A stretch of DNA of 64,000 bases, taken from NCBI RefSeq assembly GCF_036013645.1, contig NZ_CP107869.1:8556001-8620000 (forward strand), written 5' to 3'. Of the stretch, positions 1 through 9,220 are shown piece after piece. The position numbers were made by a program, and so were the translations under genes. Source of the DNA: Streptomyces sp. NBC_00490 (GTDB lineage Bacteria > Actinomycetota > Actinomycetes > Streptomycetales > Streptomycetaceae). The notes below the pieces were generated by a model, which had not been told where the DNA came from, made no database searches, and was given only the letters and a program-made list of their open reading frames with translations. Each line of letters opens with the position of its first letter. The stretch's first letter is position 1.

Positions 1-279
1 GACCAACTCGGCTCGCCCGTCGCACAGTTCACGATCGGCCCGGACGGCCGCCGCCGCGAACGCCTGCCCGATGAGGGTGTCCAGCCGGCACACCTCGGCC
101 ATCGACGTCGTCCCCGGCGGAAGAGCCGCCGCGAGCGCCTCGCGCAGTTCGTCGTCGTACGACGCGCTCACCTGTCCCAGCGGTCTCATGACCAGGCTGT
201 CCCCGACGAGGTCCAGCTCGGCCGCCGCCGCGTCGATGGCGTCGTACGACGTCCCGGACATCAGACCGATCACCCGCAT
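1..279 (-). CDS. anmK: Anhydro-N-acetylmuramic acid kinase, N-terminal part (cut by window edge)
   Basis: The first 93 codons are present and the rest lies beyond the window edge. The N-terminus MRVIGLMSGTSYDAID matches the phosphate-binding GLMSGTS segment of AnmK, a sugar kinase of the ASKHA fold. AnmK opens the 1,6-anhydro ring of recycled anhydro-MurNAc and phosphorylates it in the cytoplasm (family knowledge). The ATG at 277-279 lies 4 bp after the stop of the upstream transporter, so the two genes probably form one transcript. That spacing suggests transport and salvage of a cell-wall sugar, but the transporter substrate cannot be read from sequence. Confidence 0.88.
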   Translation of the reverse strand, partial: MRVIGLMSGTSYDAIDAAAAELDLVGDSLVMRPLGQVSASYDDELREALAAALPPGTTSMAEVCRLDTLIGQAFAAAAVRADRELCDGRAELV

Positions 280-283
280 CCGC

Positions 284-1579
284 TCAACCCGCCTTCCGCC
301 CGGGAGGCTTGACCAGTGCCAGCACGCTCACCGCACAGGTCGCCGCCGCGTAGTACCCCGGGATGTCCACGTTCCCGGTCCGCTCCACCGTCTTGGTGAT
401 GATGAGCCCCGCGCAACCCGAGAACACCGCATTGGACAGGGCGTAGGCGAGTCCCAGGCCCGTGTAGCGCACGGTGGTCGGGAACAGCTCCGCCAGCATC
501 GCCGGACCCGGCCCCGCCATCAGCCCCACCACGGCACCCGCGCCGCACACCGCCACGCCCTTCACCGCATGCGAAGTCCCGGTGTCCTGAAGGAGGTTGA
601 GCAGTGGTACCGCCAGGACCGTGACGAGGACCGCCCCGGTCAGCATCACCGGGCGCCGCCCCACCCGGTCGCTCAGCAGCCCGGCCGGGACGATCGTCGC
701 CGCGAAGCCCAGGTTGGCCAGCACGGTGGCGACCAGCGCCTGCCGGAAGCTCGCGTTCAGAGTGCTCTGCAGATACGAGGGGAGCACGACGAGGAAGGTG
801 TAACCGGCCGCCGCCCACCCCATGATCCGTCCCGCGCCCAGCGCGACGGCACCCACCACCCGGCGCACCGGCGGCCGTTCGACGTCGTGCTCCTCCCGGA
901 ACGCGGGCGTCTCGTCCAGCCGCAGCCTCAGCCACAGCGCCGTGAGCCCGAGCGGCAGCGTCAGCAGGAACGGCAGCCGCCAGCCCCAGTCGGCCAGTTG
1001 CCGCTCCGTGAGCACGGTGGCGAGCAGCGCCGCCGCCCCGGCACCGCCCAGCAGGCCCAGCGCCACCGTGAACGACTGCCACGACCCGTACAGTCCGCGC
1101 CGACCCGGCGGCGCGAACTCGGTCATCACCGACACCGCCCCGCCGAACTCCCCACCGGCCGACAGCCCTTGAAGCACCCTCAGAAACGTGAGCAGCCAGG
1201 GAGCCAGTGCGCCGACCTGGGCGTACGTCGGCAGGATGCCGATCAGGGTCGTCGCGCCGGTCATCAGCACGATCACCAGGATCAGCACCGGACGCCGCCC
1301 GACGCGGTCGCCGAGCCGGCCGAACAGGGCCGCGCCGACGGGCCGGAAGAAGAACGCCAGCGCGAACGACGCGTACGCCTTCACCAGCGCCTCGGCCTCG
1401 CTGCCGCCCTCCGGGGTGAAGAAGCGGGCCGCGATGATCGTGGCGAAATAGCCGTAGACGCCGAACTCGTACCACTCGATGAAGTTGCCCACCGACCCCG
1501 CGACCAGCGCACGGCGCGAGCGGCCTGTCTTCCGATCTTGGAAAATGGGCTCCTCCTCCGGTTTTTGACCATCCGTCAA
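284..1579 (-). CDS. MFS transporter, metabolite:H+ symporter (MHS) type
   Basis: A 431-aa membrane protein. The segment RRALVAGSVGNFIEWYEFGV near residue 22 is typical of the MHS branch of the major facilitator superfamily (relatives ProP, KgtP, ShiA). The loop motif GRLGDRVGRRP and a second DRVGRRP copy in the C-terminal half support this. About 12 hydrophobic segments are expected. The start is uncertain: the open frame begins at TTG 1577-1579 with little SD upstream, but codons 8-10 are GAG GAG GAG, forming a strong GGAGGAGG five bases before an ATT codon (Ile12). The conserved part begins only near residue 22, so either start is possible. It sits 4 bp upstream of anmK. Substrate unknown. 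Confidence 0.85.
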   Translation of the reverse strand: MTDGQKPEEEPIFQDRKTGRSRRALVAGSVGNFIEWYEFGVYGYFATIIAARFFTPEGGSEAEALVKAYASFALAFFFRPVGAALFGRLGDRVGRRPVLILVIVLMTGATTLIGILPTYAQVGALAPWLLTFLRVLQGLSAGGEFGGAVSVMTEFAPPGRRGLYGSWQSFTVALGLLGGAGAAALLATVLTERQLADWGWRLPFLLTLPLGLTALWLRLRLDETPAFREEHDVERPPVRRVVGAVALGAGRIMGWAAAGYTFLVVLPSYLQSTLNASFRQALVATVLANLGFAATIVPAGLLSDRVGRRPVMLTGAVLVTVLAVPLLNLLQDTGTSHAVKGVAVCGAGAVVGLMAGPGPAMLAELFPTTVRYTGLGLAYALSNAVFSGCAGLIITKTVERTGNVDIPGYYAAATCAVSVLALVKPPGRKAG

Positions 1580-1737
1580 ACAGCAGGGGACGGCAGGCCA
1601 CAGGCCTGATGCGTCGACTGTCCGACACCGCTGTCACCCGTCGGGGCAACAGCTGTCCGGACCGCCCTCCACATAGCCAATCGGACGGCTACGCTCGAGG
1701 TCTGTACGTCGTTAGGGCGACTTGGGGAGGTAACGGG

Positions 1738-4422
1738 ATGACGGAGGAAGGGCCCACGCCGGCCGCCTCGCCTTCCCTCTGGGAGCGCGACGAGGAGGTC
1801 GCCGCCGTGGAGCGGGCGATCGACATCCTGCGCGCGGACCGGTCCTCCGCGGGCAGCCTGCTGGTGTTCCGGGGCGAGGCGGGACTCGGCAAGACCGCAC
1901 TGCTCACCGAGACGCGCCGGATCGCCGAGGCGCGCGGCTGCACCGTCTGGTCCGCCCGCGGCGGCGAGACCCTCAGGTCCGTCCCCTTCAACGTCGTACG
2001 CCAACTGCTCCAGCCCGCGCTGGTCTCCCTGATGCCGGAGGAGGCGCGCGAGTATCTCGGCGACTGGTACGACATCGCCGGGCCCGCCCTCGGCGTGGCG
2101 GATCCCGGCGAGCGCCAGGCCGACCCGCAGGGCGTGTGCGACGGTCTGGTCGCCGCGGTGCGCCGGCTCGCCCGCCGCGACTGGCCGCTCGTCCTCGTGA
2201 TCGACGACGCGCACTGGGCCGACCAGGAGACCCTGCGCTGGCTCGCCGCGTTCGCCGAGCGCCTCGACGACCTCTCCGTCCTGCTCGTGGTGGCCCGCCG
2301 CCCCGGGGACGTCACCGGCGAGAGCGCCCGCCACCTCGACGCCGTCTCCGCCGCCGCGGGCGGCCCGGTCACCACGCTCAGCGCCCTCACCCCGGACGCC
2401 ACCGCGGGCCTCACCCGCGCCACCCTCGGCGCACACGCCGACGCCCCGTTCTGCCGCGAGGTCTGGGCCGTCACCGGCGGCAACCCCTACGAGACCGTCG
2501 AACTCCTCGCCAAGGTCCAGGACAGCGAACTCGAACCCGTCGAGGCCCAGGCCTGCGAACTGCGCGCCCTGAACCGCTCCGCGCGCGGCGGCGGCCTCGT
2601 CGCCCGCCTGGAGGGACTCGGCATCGAGGCCACCCGGTTCGCGTGGGCGGCGGCCATCCTCGGCACCGGCATCTCCGTCGACCTCGTCGCCAAGCTCGCC
2701 ACCATGGCCCGCGCCGACGCCGTGCGCTGCGCCGAACTCCTGCGCAACGCCCGCATCCTGACCGAACCCGACCCGGCCGTCGTACCGGCCGACGACGGGG
2801 ACCTGGAGTTCGTCCACCCGCTCATCGCCACCGCCGTCTACAACTCCATCCCCGACGCCCTGCGCACCGCCATGCACGGCATCGCCGCCCAGGTCGTCGC
2901 CGACTCCGGACTCGGCGCCGCCATGGCCTCCCGCCACCTGCTCCAGGTGCACCCGGACGACGACGAGGAGCTCGTCGAGCAGCTGCGCGAGGCCGCCCGC
3001 GAACACGTCGCAGTCGGCGCCCCCGACGCGGCCCGCCGCTGCCTGGAACGGGCACTGCGGGAACCGCCCCGTCCGGAGACCCACGCGCGCGTGCTCTACG
3101 AACTCGGCTGCGCCACCCTGCTGACCGCGCCCGCCGTCACCGTCGACCACCTCCAGTCCGCGCTCGCCATGCCCGGCCTGGACGGCGCCGAACGCATCGA
3201 AGCCGTCTTCCGCCTCTCCCAGGCCCTGCTCCACAACGACCAGCTGGAGGACGCCGTCCGCACGGTCGAGGCGGAGGCCGCCCGGCTCGGACCCGGGCCC
3301 GCACAGCTGCGGCTGCGGGCCGTCCAGTACATGTGGGAGGGCATCCACGCGGGCGAGACCAGCTCCCCGGGGCGCTCCGAGCGGCTCGCCGAACTCGCCG
3401 GGACCTGCACCGGGCGCGACAATTCCGAGCGCGCCCTGCTCATCCTGCGCGGCTTCGACGCCATGACCCACGGCGAGAACGCGGAGATCGTCGTCGAGCT
3501 GAGCGACCGCGCCCTCGTCAACGGCCGCCTGGCACCAGGACTCGGCTGGACCGACACCGAGTGGGGCCTCGAGATCCTCATGATGCTCGCCAGCTCCTAC
3601 ACCTACACCGACCGGCTCGACCGCGCCGAGAGCATGTTCACCGAGGCCCTGCGCACCTACGAGTCGGCCGGCTGGAGCGGCGGCCACCTCGCCCTCGCGC
3701 ACGCCTTCCTCGGCTTCGCGCACCGCCGCCGCGGCCGTCTCAGGGAGGCCGAGTCCACGCTGCGCGAGTCCCTGCGCATCGCCGAGCGCGTCGGGCGGGG
3801 ACTGCCCCTGTACTGGTCGGCGACGTGCAACCTCGTCGACACGCTGCTCGCCCGCGGCCATGTCGACGAGGCCTGGGAGGCCGCCGAACAGTACGGTTTC
3901 GCCCCGCCCTATCCGTCCACCATCGTGCTGCCCGATCCGCAGTCCGTACGCGGCCGGCTGCTGCTCGCCGTCGGCCGCACCCAGGACGCGGTCAACGAGC
4001 TGGAGGCCGCGGAGAAGGCGGCCACCGCCCGCAGCCACCTCAACCCGGTGATGGTCCCCTGGGCGCTCGACCTCGCCCGCGCCCTCGCCACGACGGACCC
4101 GGTCCGCGCGGCCCAGCTCGCCTCCGACGCCCGACGCCGCGCCGAGCGCTTCGGCACGGACACGGCGATCGGGGAGGCGCTGCGGTGCGCTGCCGCGCTG
4201 GAGACGGGGCAGCGGGCGGTGCGGTTGCTGTCCCAGGCGGTGACGTATCTGGAGTCCTCGCCGTGCCAGTACGAGCATGCGGCCGCGCGGGTGGAGTACG
4301 GGATCGCCGCGCGGTCTGTCGCCGAGATCAATCGGGGCTTGGCGCTTGCGCGGTCGTGCGGGGCGGATGGGCTGGTCGCGCAGGCGCGGGACGTGTTGGA
4401 GACGGGTCGGGGATTGCGCTAG
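1738..4422 (+). CDS. Large AAA ATPase with TPR-like C-terminus, LAL-type regulator lacking a HTH
   Basis: An 894-aa protein. The ATG at 1738 follows GGGGAGG (1724-1730); an upstream in-frame start at 1609 lacks an SD. Residues 46-53 (GEAGLGKT) are a Walker A, and LVLVIDD at 151-157 followed by AHWAD is a Walker B, as in AAA_16/NACHT-like ATPases of LuxR-family LAL regulators. The C-terminal half is alanine/leucine/glutamate-rich helical repeats, TPR- or MalT-like. LAL proteins usually end in a LuxR HTH; this one ends in GLVAQARDVLETGRGLR with no recognisable HTH. It may act through a partner or be a truncated LAL. It is divergent from the MHS transporter; target unknown. Confidence 0.75.
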   Translation: MTEEGPTPAASPSLWERDEEVAAVERAIDILRADRSSAGSLLVFRGEAGLGKTALLTETRRIAEARGCTVWSARGGETLRSVPFNVVRQLLQPALVSLMPEEAREYLGDWYDIAGPALGVADPGERQADPQGVCDGLVAAVRRLARRDWPLVLVIDDAHWADQETLRWLAAFAERLDDLSVLLVVARRPGDVTGESARHLDAVSAAAGGPVTTLSALTPDATAGLTRATLGAHADAPFCREVWAVTGGNPYETVELLAKVQDSELEPVEAQACELRALNRSARGGGLVARLEGLGIEATRFAWAAAILGTGISVDLVAKLATMARADAVRCAELLRNARILTEPDPAVVPADDGDLEFVHPLIATAVYNSIPDALRTAMHGIAAQVVADSGLGAAMASRHLLQVHPDDDEELVEQLREAAREHVAVGAPDAARRCLERALREPPRPETHARVLYELGCATLLTAPAVTVDHLQSALAMPGLDGAERIEAVFRLSQALLHNDQLEDAVRTVEAEAARLGPGPAQLRLRAVQYMWEGIHAGETSSPGRSERLAELAGTCTGRDNSERALLILRGFDAMTHGENAEIVVELSDRALVNGRLAPGLGWTDTEWGLEILMMLASSYTYTDRLDRAESMFTEALRTYESAGWSGGHLALAHAFLGFAHRRRGRLREAESTLRESLRIAERVGRGLPLYWSATCNLVDTLLARGHVDEAWEAAEQYGFAPPYPSTIVLPDPQSVRGRLLLAVGRTQDAVNELEAAEKAATARSHLNPVMVPWALDLARALATTDPVRAAQLASDARRRAERFGTDTAIGEALRCAAALETGQRAVRLLSQAVTYLESSPCQYEHAAARVEYGIAARSVAEINRGLALARSCGADGLVAQARDVLETGRGLR

Positions 4423-4450
4423 AGAGCTCGGCAGTCGCGGTTGTGTGGCG

Positions 4451-4504
4451 GCTGCGGGCCCGTTGTGGCTTGTCGCGCAGTTCCCCGCGCCCCTGTGGGG
4501 CGCT
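4451..4504. repeat. Dispersed intergenic repeat, copy A
   Basis: The core GTCGCGCAGTTCCCCGCGCC is followed by the short hairpin GCCCC-TGT-GGGGC. Similar cores occur at 9221-9271, 43681-43734 and 43827-43880. This copy fills the gap between two converging genes and overlaps the stop of the SDR gene at 4503. From memory, this sequence type is common between Streptomyces genes. A terminator-like role is inferred from its position. Confidence 0.6.
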
Positions 4505-5294
4505 ACAGCGCGAGTAGTTGGTCGGTGACCGCCGCCAACCGCTTCTGTACCTCTCTGTCGTACGTTCCCTCGTGTGCCCGTGCCCTGCTCGTGCCGTCGA
4601 AGTAGCCGCCCGTCCCCAAGTCCTGTGTCGCCAGGGCCAGTACACCCGGGGCGCCGTCCGCGATGGTGCTCAGGGCCGCGAACCCGCCCTCGCGTACCAT
4701 CCCGGTGTCCATGAAGGTCGCCGGGTGCAGGACGTTCACGGCGACGCCGGTACCGGCCAACTCCTCGGCCAGGGTGAAGGTATGGGCCGCCAGGGCGAAC
4801 TTCGCGCGTCGGTATGCCGCGAAGCCGTCGTACCCGCGCCGGAACTCGATGTCGTCGAAGTCGACGGGGTCCTGGCCGACCGAGCCCACGTTGACGATCC
4901 GGGTGGGCGCGTTCGCGCGCAGCACCGGCAGCAGGGCACGGGTCAGCGTCACCGGCGCCAAGTAGTTGACCGCGAGCCGCAGTTCGTGGCCGTCGGCGCT
5001 CACCTCGCGTCCCGTGCCGGGGGCGCCCGCTCCGACGCCCGCGTTGTTGATCAGTACGTCCAGGTCGGGACGGGCGTCGGCGACCCGCGCGCCCAGCTCC
5101 CGCACCTCGGTCAGGGAGGCCAGGTCGGCCACGAACGCCTCGGCGTCGCCCTCGGTGCGCAGTTCCTCGACGAGCCGCTCGGTACGGCCCGGATCGCGGC
5201 CGTGGGCGAGGACGACATGGCCGGAGCGGACCAGCTCGAAGGCGAGGTGGCGGCCGAGCCCGGAGGTGGCGCCGGTGATCAGAATGGTGGACAT
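4503..5294 (-). CDS. Short-chain dehydrogenase/reductase
   Basis: A classical SDR of 263 aa from ATG 5294. The N-terminus MSTILITGATSGLGR carries the TGxxxGxG cofactor motif. NNAGVG follows in mid-protein, and a YRRAKFA segment supplies the catalytic Tyr and Lys (YxxxK). It probably binds NADP(H), given the basic residues after beta-2 (HGRDPGR). The substrate cannot be predicted. An upstream in-frame ATG at 5324 would add 10 residues not expected for the family. Neither start has a well-spaced SD, since GGAGG lies only one base before ATG 5294. It follows the pca operon on the same strand with a 64-bp gap. Confidence 0.85.
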   Translation of the reverse strand: MSTILITGATSGLGRHLAFELVRSGHVVLAHGRDPGRTERLVEELRTEGDAEAFVADLASLTEVRELGARVADARPDLDVLINNAGVGAGAPGTGREVSADGHELRLAVNYLAPVTLTRALLPVLRANAPTRIVNVGSVGQDPVDFDDIEFRRGYDGFAAYRRAKFALAAHTFTLAEELAGTGVAVNVLHPATFMDTGMVREGGFAALSTIADGAPGVLALATQDLGTGGYFDGTSRARAHEGTYDREVQKRLAAVTDQLLAL

Positions 5295-5358
5295 GCCTCC
5301 ACCGTAGGCCCGCTGCGGAGGCATGTGCGTGGTGTTGTCGAGGCTACGACCGGCAGGG

Positions 5359-6477
5359 TCACCCTTCTTCTTCCGCCAGCACGCGCTGCGCGGCGGCGAA
5401 CGCCGAGTTGGCCGCCGGAACTCCGCAGTACACGGCCGTCTGGAGCAGGACCGCGCCGATCTCGTCCGGCGTCAGACCGTTGCGCCGGGCTGCCCGGACA
5501 TGCATCGCCAGCTCGTCGTAGTGCCCGTGGGCGACCAGCGCGGTCAGGGTGATCATGCTGCGCTCGCGGCGGCTGAGCGTCGGGTCGGTCCAGATCTCGC
5601 CCCACGCGTAGCGCGAGATGAAGTCCTGGAAACGCGCGGTGAAGGGCGACTGCCGGTCCTGCGCCCGGTCCACGTGTGCGTCGCCGAGCACCTCGCGCCG
5701 CACCTCCATGCCCCGCTTGGCGCCACCGTCGAAGTGTGCGCGCAGAGCGGTCAGTACGGCCTCCGGGCACTGCGCCACCGCCAGATGCGAGGCCCCGGGG
5801 ATCTCGACGAGCGCCGCGCCCGGCACCGCGTCCGCGATCTCCCGCAGATGCGCCGGCGGGGTCGCCGGGTCCTCCCGGCCCGCGACGAGCAGGGTGGGCG
5901 CGGAGATCTCCGCCAGCCGCTCCCGGATGTCGAAGGCGGCGAGTGCGTCACAGCAGGCGGCGTAGGCCTCCGGGTCGGCGTCCCGGTGGTCCCGGACGAG
6001 CCGGGGCACCGTGAAACCGGGGGTGAACCAGCGGGCGTCGGCGCTCTCCACGAGCCGGTCCATGCCCTCGGCGCGGACCTGCGCGGCCCGCTCCTCCCAG
6101 GACCTGGAGCCGTTGAAGTGGGACGACGAGCAGATCACGGCCAGCGACGACACCCGCTGCGGGTGGTGCACGGCCAGGTGCAGCCCGACCGCGCCGCCCA
6201 GCGACACCCCCGCGTACGCGAACCGCTCGATGCCGAGCGAGTCCGCGAGCGCGAGCACCAGGTCGGCGAGGCCACCGACGGCGGCGCCGGGACCGATCAG
6301 ACCGGCCGCGCTGCCGCCGTGCCCCGGCAGATCCCAGCGGACCACCCGGTGGCTGACGGAGAGCTCGGGCGCGACCTTGTCCCACAGGGCGTACGACGTC
6401 CCGAGCGACGGTCCGAGGATCAGCGGGGGAGCGGAAGCGGGGCCCTCGGTCAGGTGGTTGAGGAGTTTCTCGGTCAA
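5359..6477 (-). CDS. pcaL: 3-oxoadipate enol-lactonase / 4-carboxymuconolactone decarboxylase fusion
   Basis: A 372-aa fusion that performs two consecutive steps of protocatechuate breakdown in the cytoplasm. Residues 1 to about 250 are an alpha/beta hydrolase with nucleophile Ser92 in GVSLGG, the PcaD enol-lactonase. Residues about 258-372 are a carboxymuconolactone decarboxylase domain, PcaC. The PcaD-PcaC fusion called PcaL is known in actinomycetes. The TTG start at 6475-6477 overlaps the pcaB stop (TTGA), and GGAG lies five bases upstream, which points to translational coupling. It is the last gene of the pca operon. Confidence 0.93.
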   Translation of the reverse strand: MTEKLLNHLTEGPASAPPLILGPSLGTSYALWDKVAPELSVSHRVVRWDLPGHGGSAAGLIGPGAAVGGLADLVLALADSLGIERFAYAGVSLGGAVGLHLAVHHPQRVSSLAVICSSSHFNGSRSWEERAAQVRAEGMDRLVESADARWFTPGFTVPRLVRDHRDADPEAYAACCDALAAFDIRERLAEISAPTLLVAGREDPATPPAHLREIADAVPGAALVEIPGASHLAVAQCPEAVLTALRAHFDGGAKRGMEVRREVLGDAHVDRAQDRQSPFTARFQDFISRYAWGEIWTDPTLSRRERSMITLTALVAHGHYDELAMHVRAARRNGLTPDEIGAVLLQTAVYCGVPAANSAFAAAQRVLAEEEG

Positions 6478-7805
6478 CGTCGCTCCAGAGCGCGATCGGT
6501 GAGGGTGGCGGCGGCCCCCGTGTAACGGGTGGGGTCGGCGAGACTGTCGAGGTCGAGGCCCTTCAACTCCGGTTCTTCCGCCAGGAGTTCGCCGAGGCTG
6601 CGGCCCTCGGTATAGGTGCGCCTGGCCAGCTCGGTCAGCAGGGACTTGGCGCGCGCCCGGCCCAGCACCGGTGCCAGTTCGGCGGAGAGCCGCTCGGAGA
6701 CGATCAACCCATGGGTGAGGTCCAGGTGTTCACGCATCACCTCCGCGTGCACCCGTAGCCCTTCGGTGAGTTCGGCGGCGTCCCGGGCGGCGCCGCCGAC
6801 CAGCCGGAGCAGGTCCCGCAGCGGCTCCCACTCGGCGTGCCAGGCCCCGGCCGGCCGCTCGTCCTCCGCGGTCAGCGACCCGTACAGCGTGGCCGCGAGC
6901 TGCGGTGCCCGCCGGGCCGCGGCCGCGATCAGCGTGGACCGTACCGGATTCGCCTTGTGCGGCATCGCCGATGAACCGCCCCCGCTGCCCTCCGAGACCT
7001 CGGCGATCTCGGTACGGGCCAGCGTGAGCACGTCCGTGGCGACCTTCCCCAGAGCTCCGGCCGTGAACGCCAGACATCCGGCGAGATCGGCGATCGGGGT
7101 GCGCAGGGTGTGCCAGGGAAGCCCGGGCGCCTGAAGGCCGAGTTCCCGGGCGTACGCCGCCGGCAGCGCGGTCGGGTCGGTGGCGCCGTACGCGGTGAAG
7201 GCGGCCAGGGTCCCGGCCGCACCGCCGAGCTGGACGGGCAGCGCGTTCCGTACCGCCGTGATGCGGTCCCGTGCGTCCAGTACCAGCGACCGCCAGCCGG
7301 CCGCCTTCAGCCCGAAGGTCGTCGGCACGGCGTGCTGGGTGAGGGTGCGTCCCGGCATCGGGGTGTCCCGGTGCTCGGCGGCCAGCCGGGCCAGTGTCGC
7401 CTCCGTCCGCCCGAGGTCGGCACGGACCAGGTCGAGCGTGCGCACGGCCACCAGCACCGTCGCCGTGTCCATGATGTCCTGGCTCGTCGCGCCCCGGTGG
7501 ACGTACGGCCCGTACTGCCCGCCGACCGCTTTCGTGAGGTCGGCGACGAGCGGGATCACCGGGTTGCCGCCCCCGCGCGCGCGTACGGCGATGTCCCGGG
7601 CGTCGAAGTCCCCGGTCCGGGCGGCCGCGGTCACCGCCGTGGCGGCCTCCTCGGGAGCCAGGCCCAGCGTCGCCTGGGCGCGGGTCAGCGCGGCCTCCGC
7701 GTCGAGCAGCGCGCGCAGATACGCGGCGTCGCTCGTCGCGGAGGCGGCGGGGGAGCCGGCCCACCCGGGGGCGAGCAGACCGGCGTCGGGTTCGGCAGAA
7801 GTCAC
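6474..7805 (-). CDS. pcaB: 3-carboxy-cis,cis-muconate cycloisomerase
   Basis: A 443-aa member of the fumarase/aspartase superfamily. The signature GSSAMPHKANP is at residues 277-287 and TSQD at 107-110. The enzyme cyclises 3-carboxy-cis,cis-muconate to 4-carboxymuconolactone, the step between PcaHG and the PcaC half of PcaL. The GTG start at 7803-7805 overlaps the pcaG stop (GTGA), and its own stop overlaps the pcaL TTG start, so it is embedded in a translationally coupled string. Adenylosuccinate lyase is the nearest alternative, but the context excludes it. Confidence 0.94.
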   Translation of the reverse strand: MTSAEPDAGLLAPGWAGSPAASATSDAAYLRALLDAEAALTRAQATLGLAPEEAATAVTAAARTGDFDARDIAVRARGGGNPVIPLVADLTKAVGGQYGPYVHRGATSQDIMDTATVLVAVRTLDLVRADLGRTEATLARLAAEHRDTPMPGRTLTQHAVPTTFGLKAAGWRSLVLDARDRITAVRNALPVQLGGAAGTLAAFTAYGATDPTALPAAYARELGLQAPGLPWHTLRTPIADLAGCLAFTAGALGKVATDVLTLARTEIAEVSEGSGGGSSAMPHKANPVRSTLIAAAARRAPQLAATLYGSLTAEDERPAGAWHAEWEPLRDLLRLVGGAARDAAELTEGLRVHAEVMREHLDLTHGLIVSERLSAELAPVLGRARAKSLLTELARRTYTEGRSLGELLAEEPELKGLDLDSLADPTRYTGAAATLTDRALERR

Positions 7806-8407
7806 TGGAACTCCAGGAAGACCGTCTCGCCTTCGCCCTGAAGGCGGATGTCGAAACGGTAGGTCCCCTTGCCGTCGTCCGTCGCGATGAGCGTGCCCCG
7901 GCGCGCCTCGTCCACCCGGGCGAGCAACGGGTCGGCGGCGAGCGCCGCGTCGTCACCCGGGAGATAGATCCGGGTGTAGAGGTGCACGAGGAGCCCGCGC
8001 GCGAAGACGCACACGCTGAGATACGGCGCGCTCTTCCCGCGGGCGCCCGGCCGCAGTGTCCGCGCGGACCAGTGGCCGTTGGCGTCGGTCTGGACGCGCC
8101 CCCAGCCGGTGAACTCCACGCCGTTGCGGCCCAGGAAGCCGCCGCTCGCCGGGTCGCGCCGCATGGAGCCGTCGACCGTCGGTACGTTGCCGTCCGGGTC
8201 GGCGCCCCACAGCTCCACGAACGCGTCCGGCAGCGGCTTGCCCTCGCCGTCGTGAACGTATCCCTGGACCGCGATGGTGTCGGGGTGGCCGACGGGCGCG
8301 ATGTCGCCGCCGCCGGGGAAGGGCAGGGCGTGGCCGTAGAAGGGCCCGACCGTGTGCGACGGAGTGGGCAGCACCGTCTCGGGACGGCTCGTGTCGATCC
8401 TCGTCAT
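7802..8407 (-). CDS. pcaG: Protocatechuate 3,4-dioxygenase, alpha subunit
   Basis: A 201-aa intradiol dioxygenase alpha subunit. It has the shared beta-sandwich core (AVQGYVHDGEGKPLPDAFVE) but lacks the Tyr/His iron-ligand set present in the beta subunit, as expected. With PcaH it forms the Fe(III) enzyme that opens the ring of protocatechuate between the hydroxyls. The ATG at 8405-8407 lies 6 bp after the pcaH stop. Its TGA overlaps the pcaB start. Confidence 0.94.
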   Translation of the reverse strand: MTRIDTSRPETVLPTPSHTVGPFYGHALPFPGGGDIAPVGHPDTIAVQGYVHDGEGKPLPDAFVELWGADPDGNVPTVDGSMRRDPASGGFLGRNGVEFTGWGRVQTDANGHWSARTLRPGARGKSAPYLSVCVFARGLLVHLYTRIYLPGDDAALAADPLLARVDEARRGTLIATDDGKGTYRFDIRLQGEGETVFLEFQ

Positions 8408-8413
8408 GGCAGG

Positions 8414-9187
8414 TCAGCGCCCTTCTTCGAGCCAGGTGGCGTTCGGGCCGTCGAGCACGACGTCCCAGTGGTAGCCCATCGAGAACTCCGGCACCGACAG
8501 GTTGTGGTCGTACGTCGCGACGAGACGCTGGCGGGCAGCGTCGTCCGTCACCGACTGGATGATCGGGTCGTACGGGAACAGCGGGTCGGCGGGGAAGTAC
8601 ATCTGCGTCACGAGCCGCTGGGTGAACGCCGTGCCGAAGAACGAGAAGTGGATGTGGGCCGGGCGCCAGGCGTTGAGGTGCTGACGCCACGGGTACGGGC
8701 CCGGCTGGATCGTGGTGAAGTGGTAGTGGCCGTCGGCGTCGGTGAGGGTGCGGCCGACGCCCGTGAAGTTCGGGTCCAGCGGGGCGTCGTGCTGCTCGCG
8801 CTGATGTGCGTACCGGCCGGCCGCGTTGGACTGCCAGATCTCGACCAACTGGCCGCGCAGCGGGCGCCCGTCGCGGTCGAGCAGCCGCCCGGAGACGGTG
8901 ATCCGCTCACCGATCGGCTCACCGTTGTGCTGCCGGGTGAGGTCGTTGTCGATCTCGGTGATGTCCCGCTCGCCGAAGGCGGGGGAGTGCAGCTCCACCA
9001 GCTCCGGGTCCTTGGACACGTCGATCGTGACCGGCGGCTGCTTGGGGTGGCGCAGGACCGAGGAGCGGTACGGCGCGTAGTCGCGGCGCGGCTGGTGCTC
9101 GACGGGGCCGCCGTCGGCGATCCGCTTCTCGTAGGCGGCGTGCTCGGCCGCGATCTCCTGGTCGATGTCGTGCTGGGTGAGTGTCAT
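8414..9187 (-). CDS. pcaH: Protocatechuate 3,4-dioxygenase, beta (iron-binding) subunit
   Basis: A 257-aa catalytic subunit. The four non-heme Fe(III) ligands can be placed as Tyr126 (GRYAH), Tyr165 (PGPYPW), His178 and His180 (RPAHIHF). It cleaves protocatechuate to 3-carboxy-cis,cis-muconate together with PcaG. The ATG at 9185-9187 is preceded by AGGACCTCCCC, which gives only a moderate SD. Upstream is the only sizeable gap in the operon, 105 bp, occupied by a dispersed repeat and a hairpin. Confidence 0.95.
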   Translation of the reverse strand: MTLTQHDIDQEIAAEHAAYEKRIADGGPVEHQPRRDYAPYRSSVLRHPKQPPVTIDVSKDPELVELHSPAFGERDITEIDNDLTRQHNGEPIGERITVSGRLLDRDGRPLRGQLVEIWQSNAAGRYAHQREQHDAPLDPNFTGVGRTLTDADGHYHFTTIQPGPYPWRQHLNAWRPAHIHFSFFGTAFTQRLVTQMYFPADPLFPYDPIIQSVTDDAARQRLVATYDHNLSVPEFSMGYHWDVVLDGPNATWLEEGR

Positions 9188-9220
9188 GGGGAGGTCCTGG
9201 ATTCTCTGAAACTCGGGGGC

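Noticed and set aside
1576..4278. A 900-codon minus-strand open frame
   Set aside because: It is antisense to the ATPase gene, with low-complexity Gly/Arg/Ala composition typical of shadow frames in high-GC DNA.
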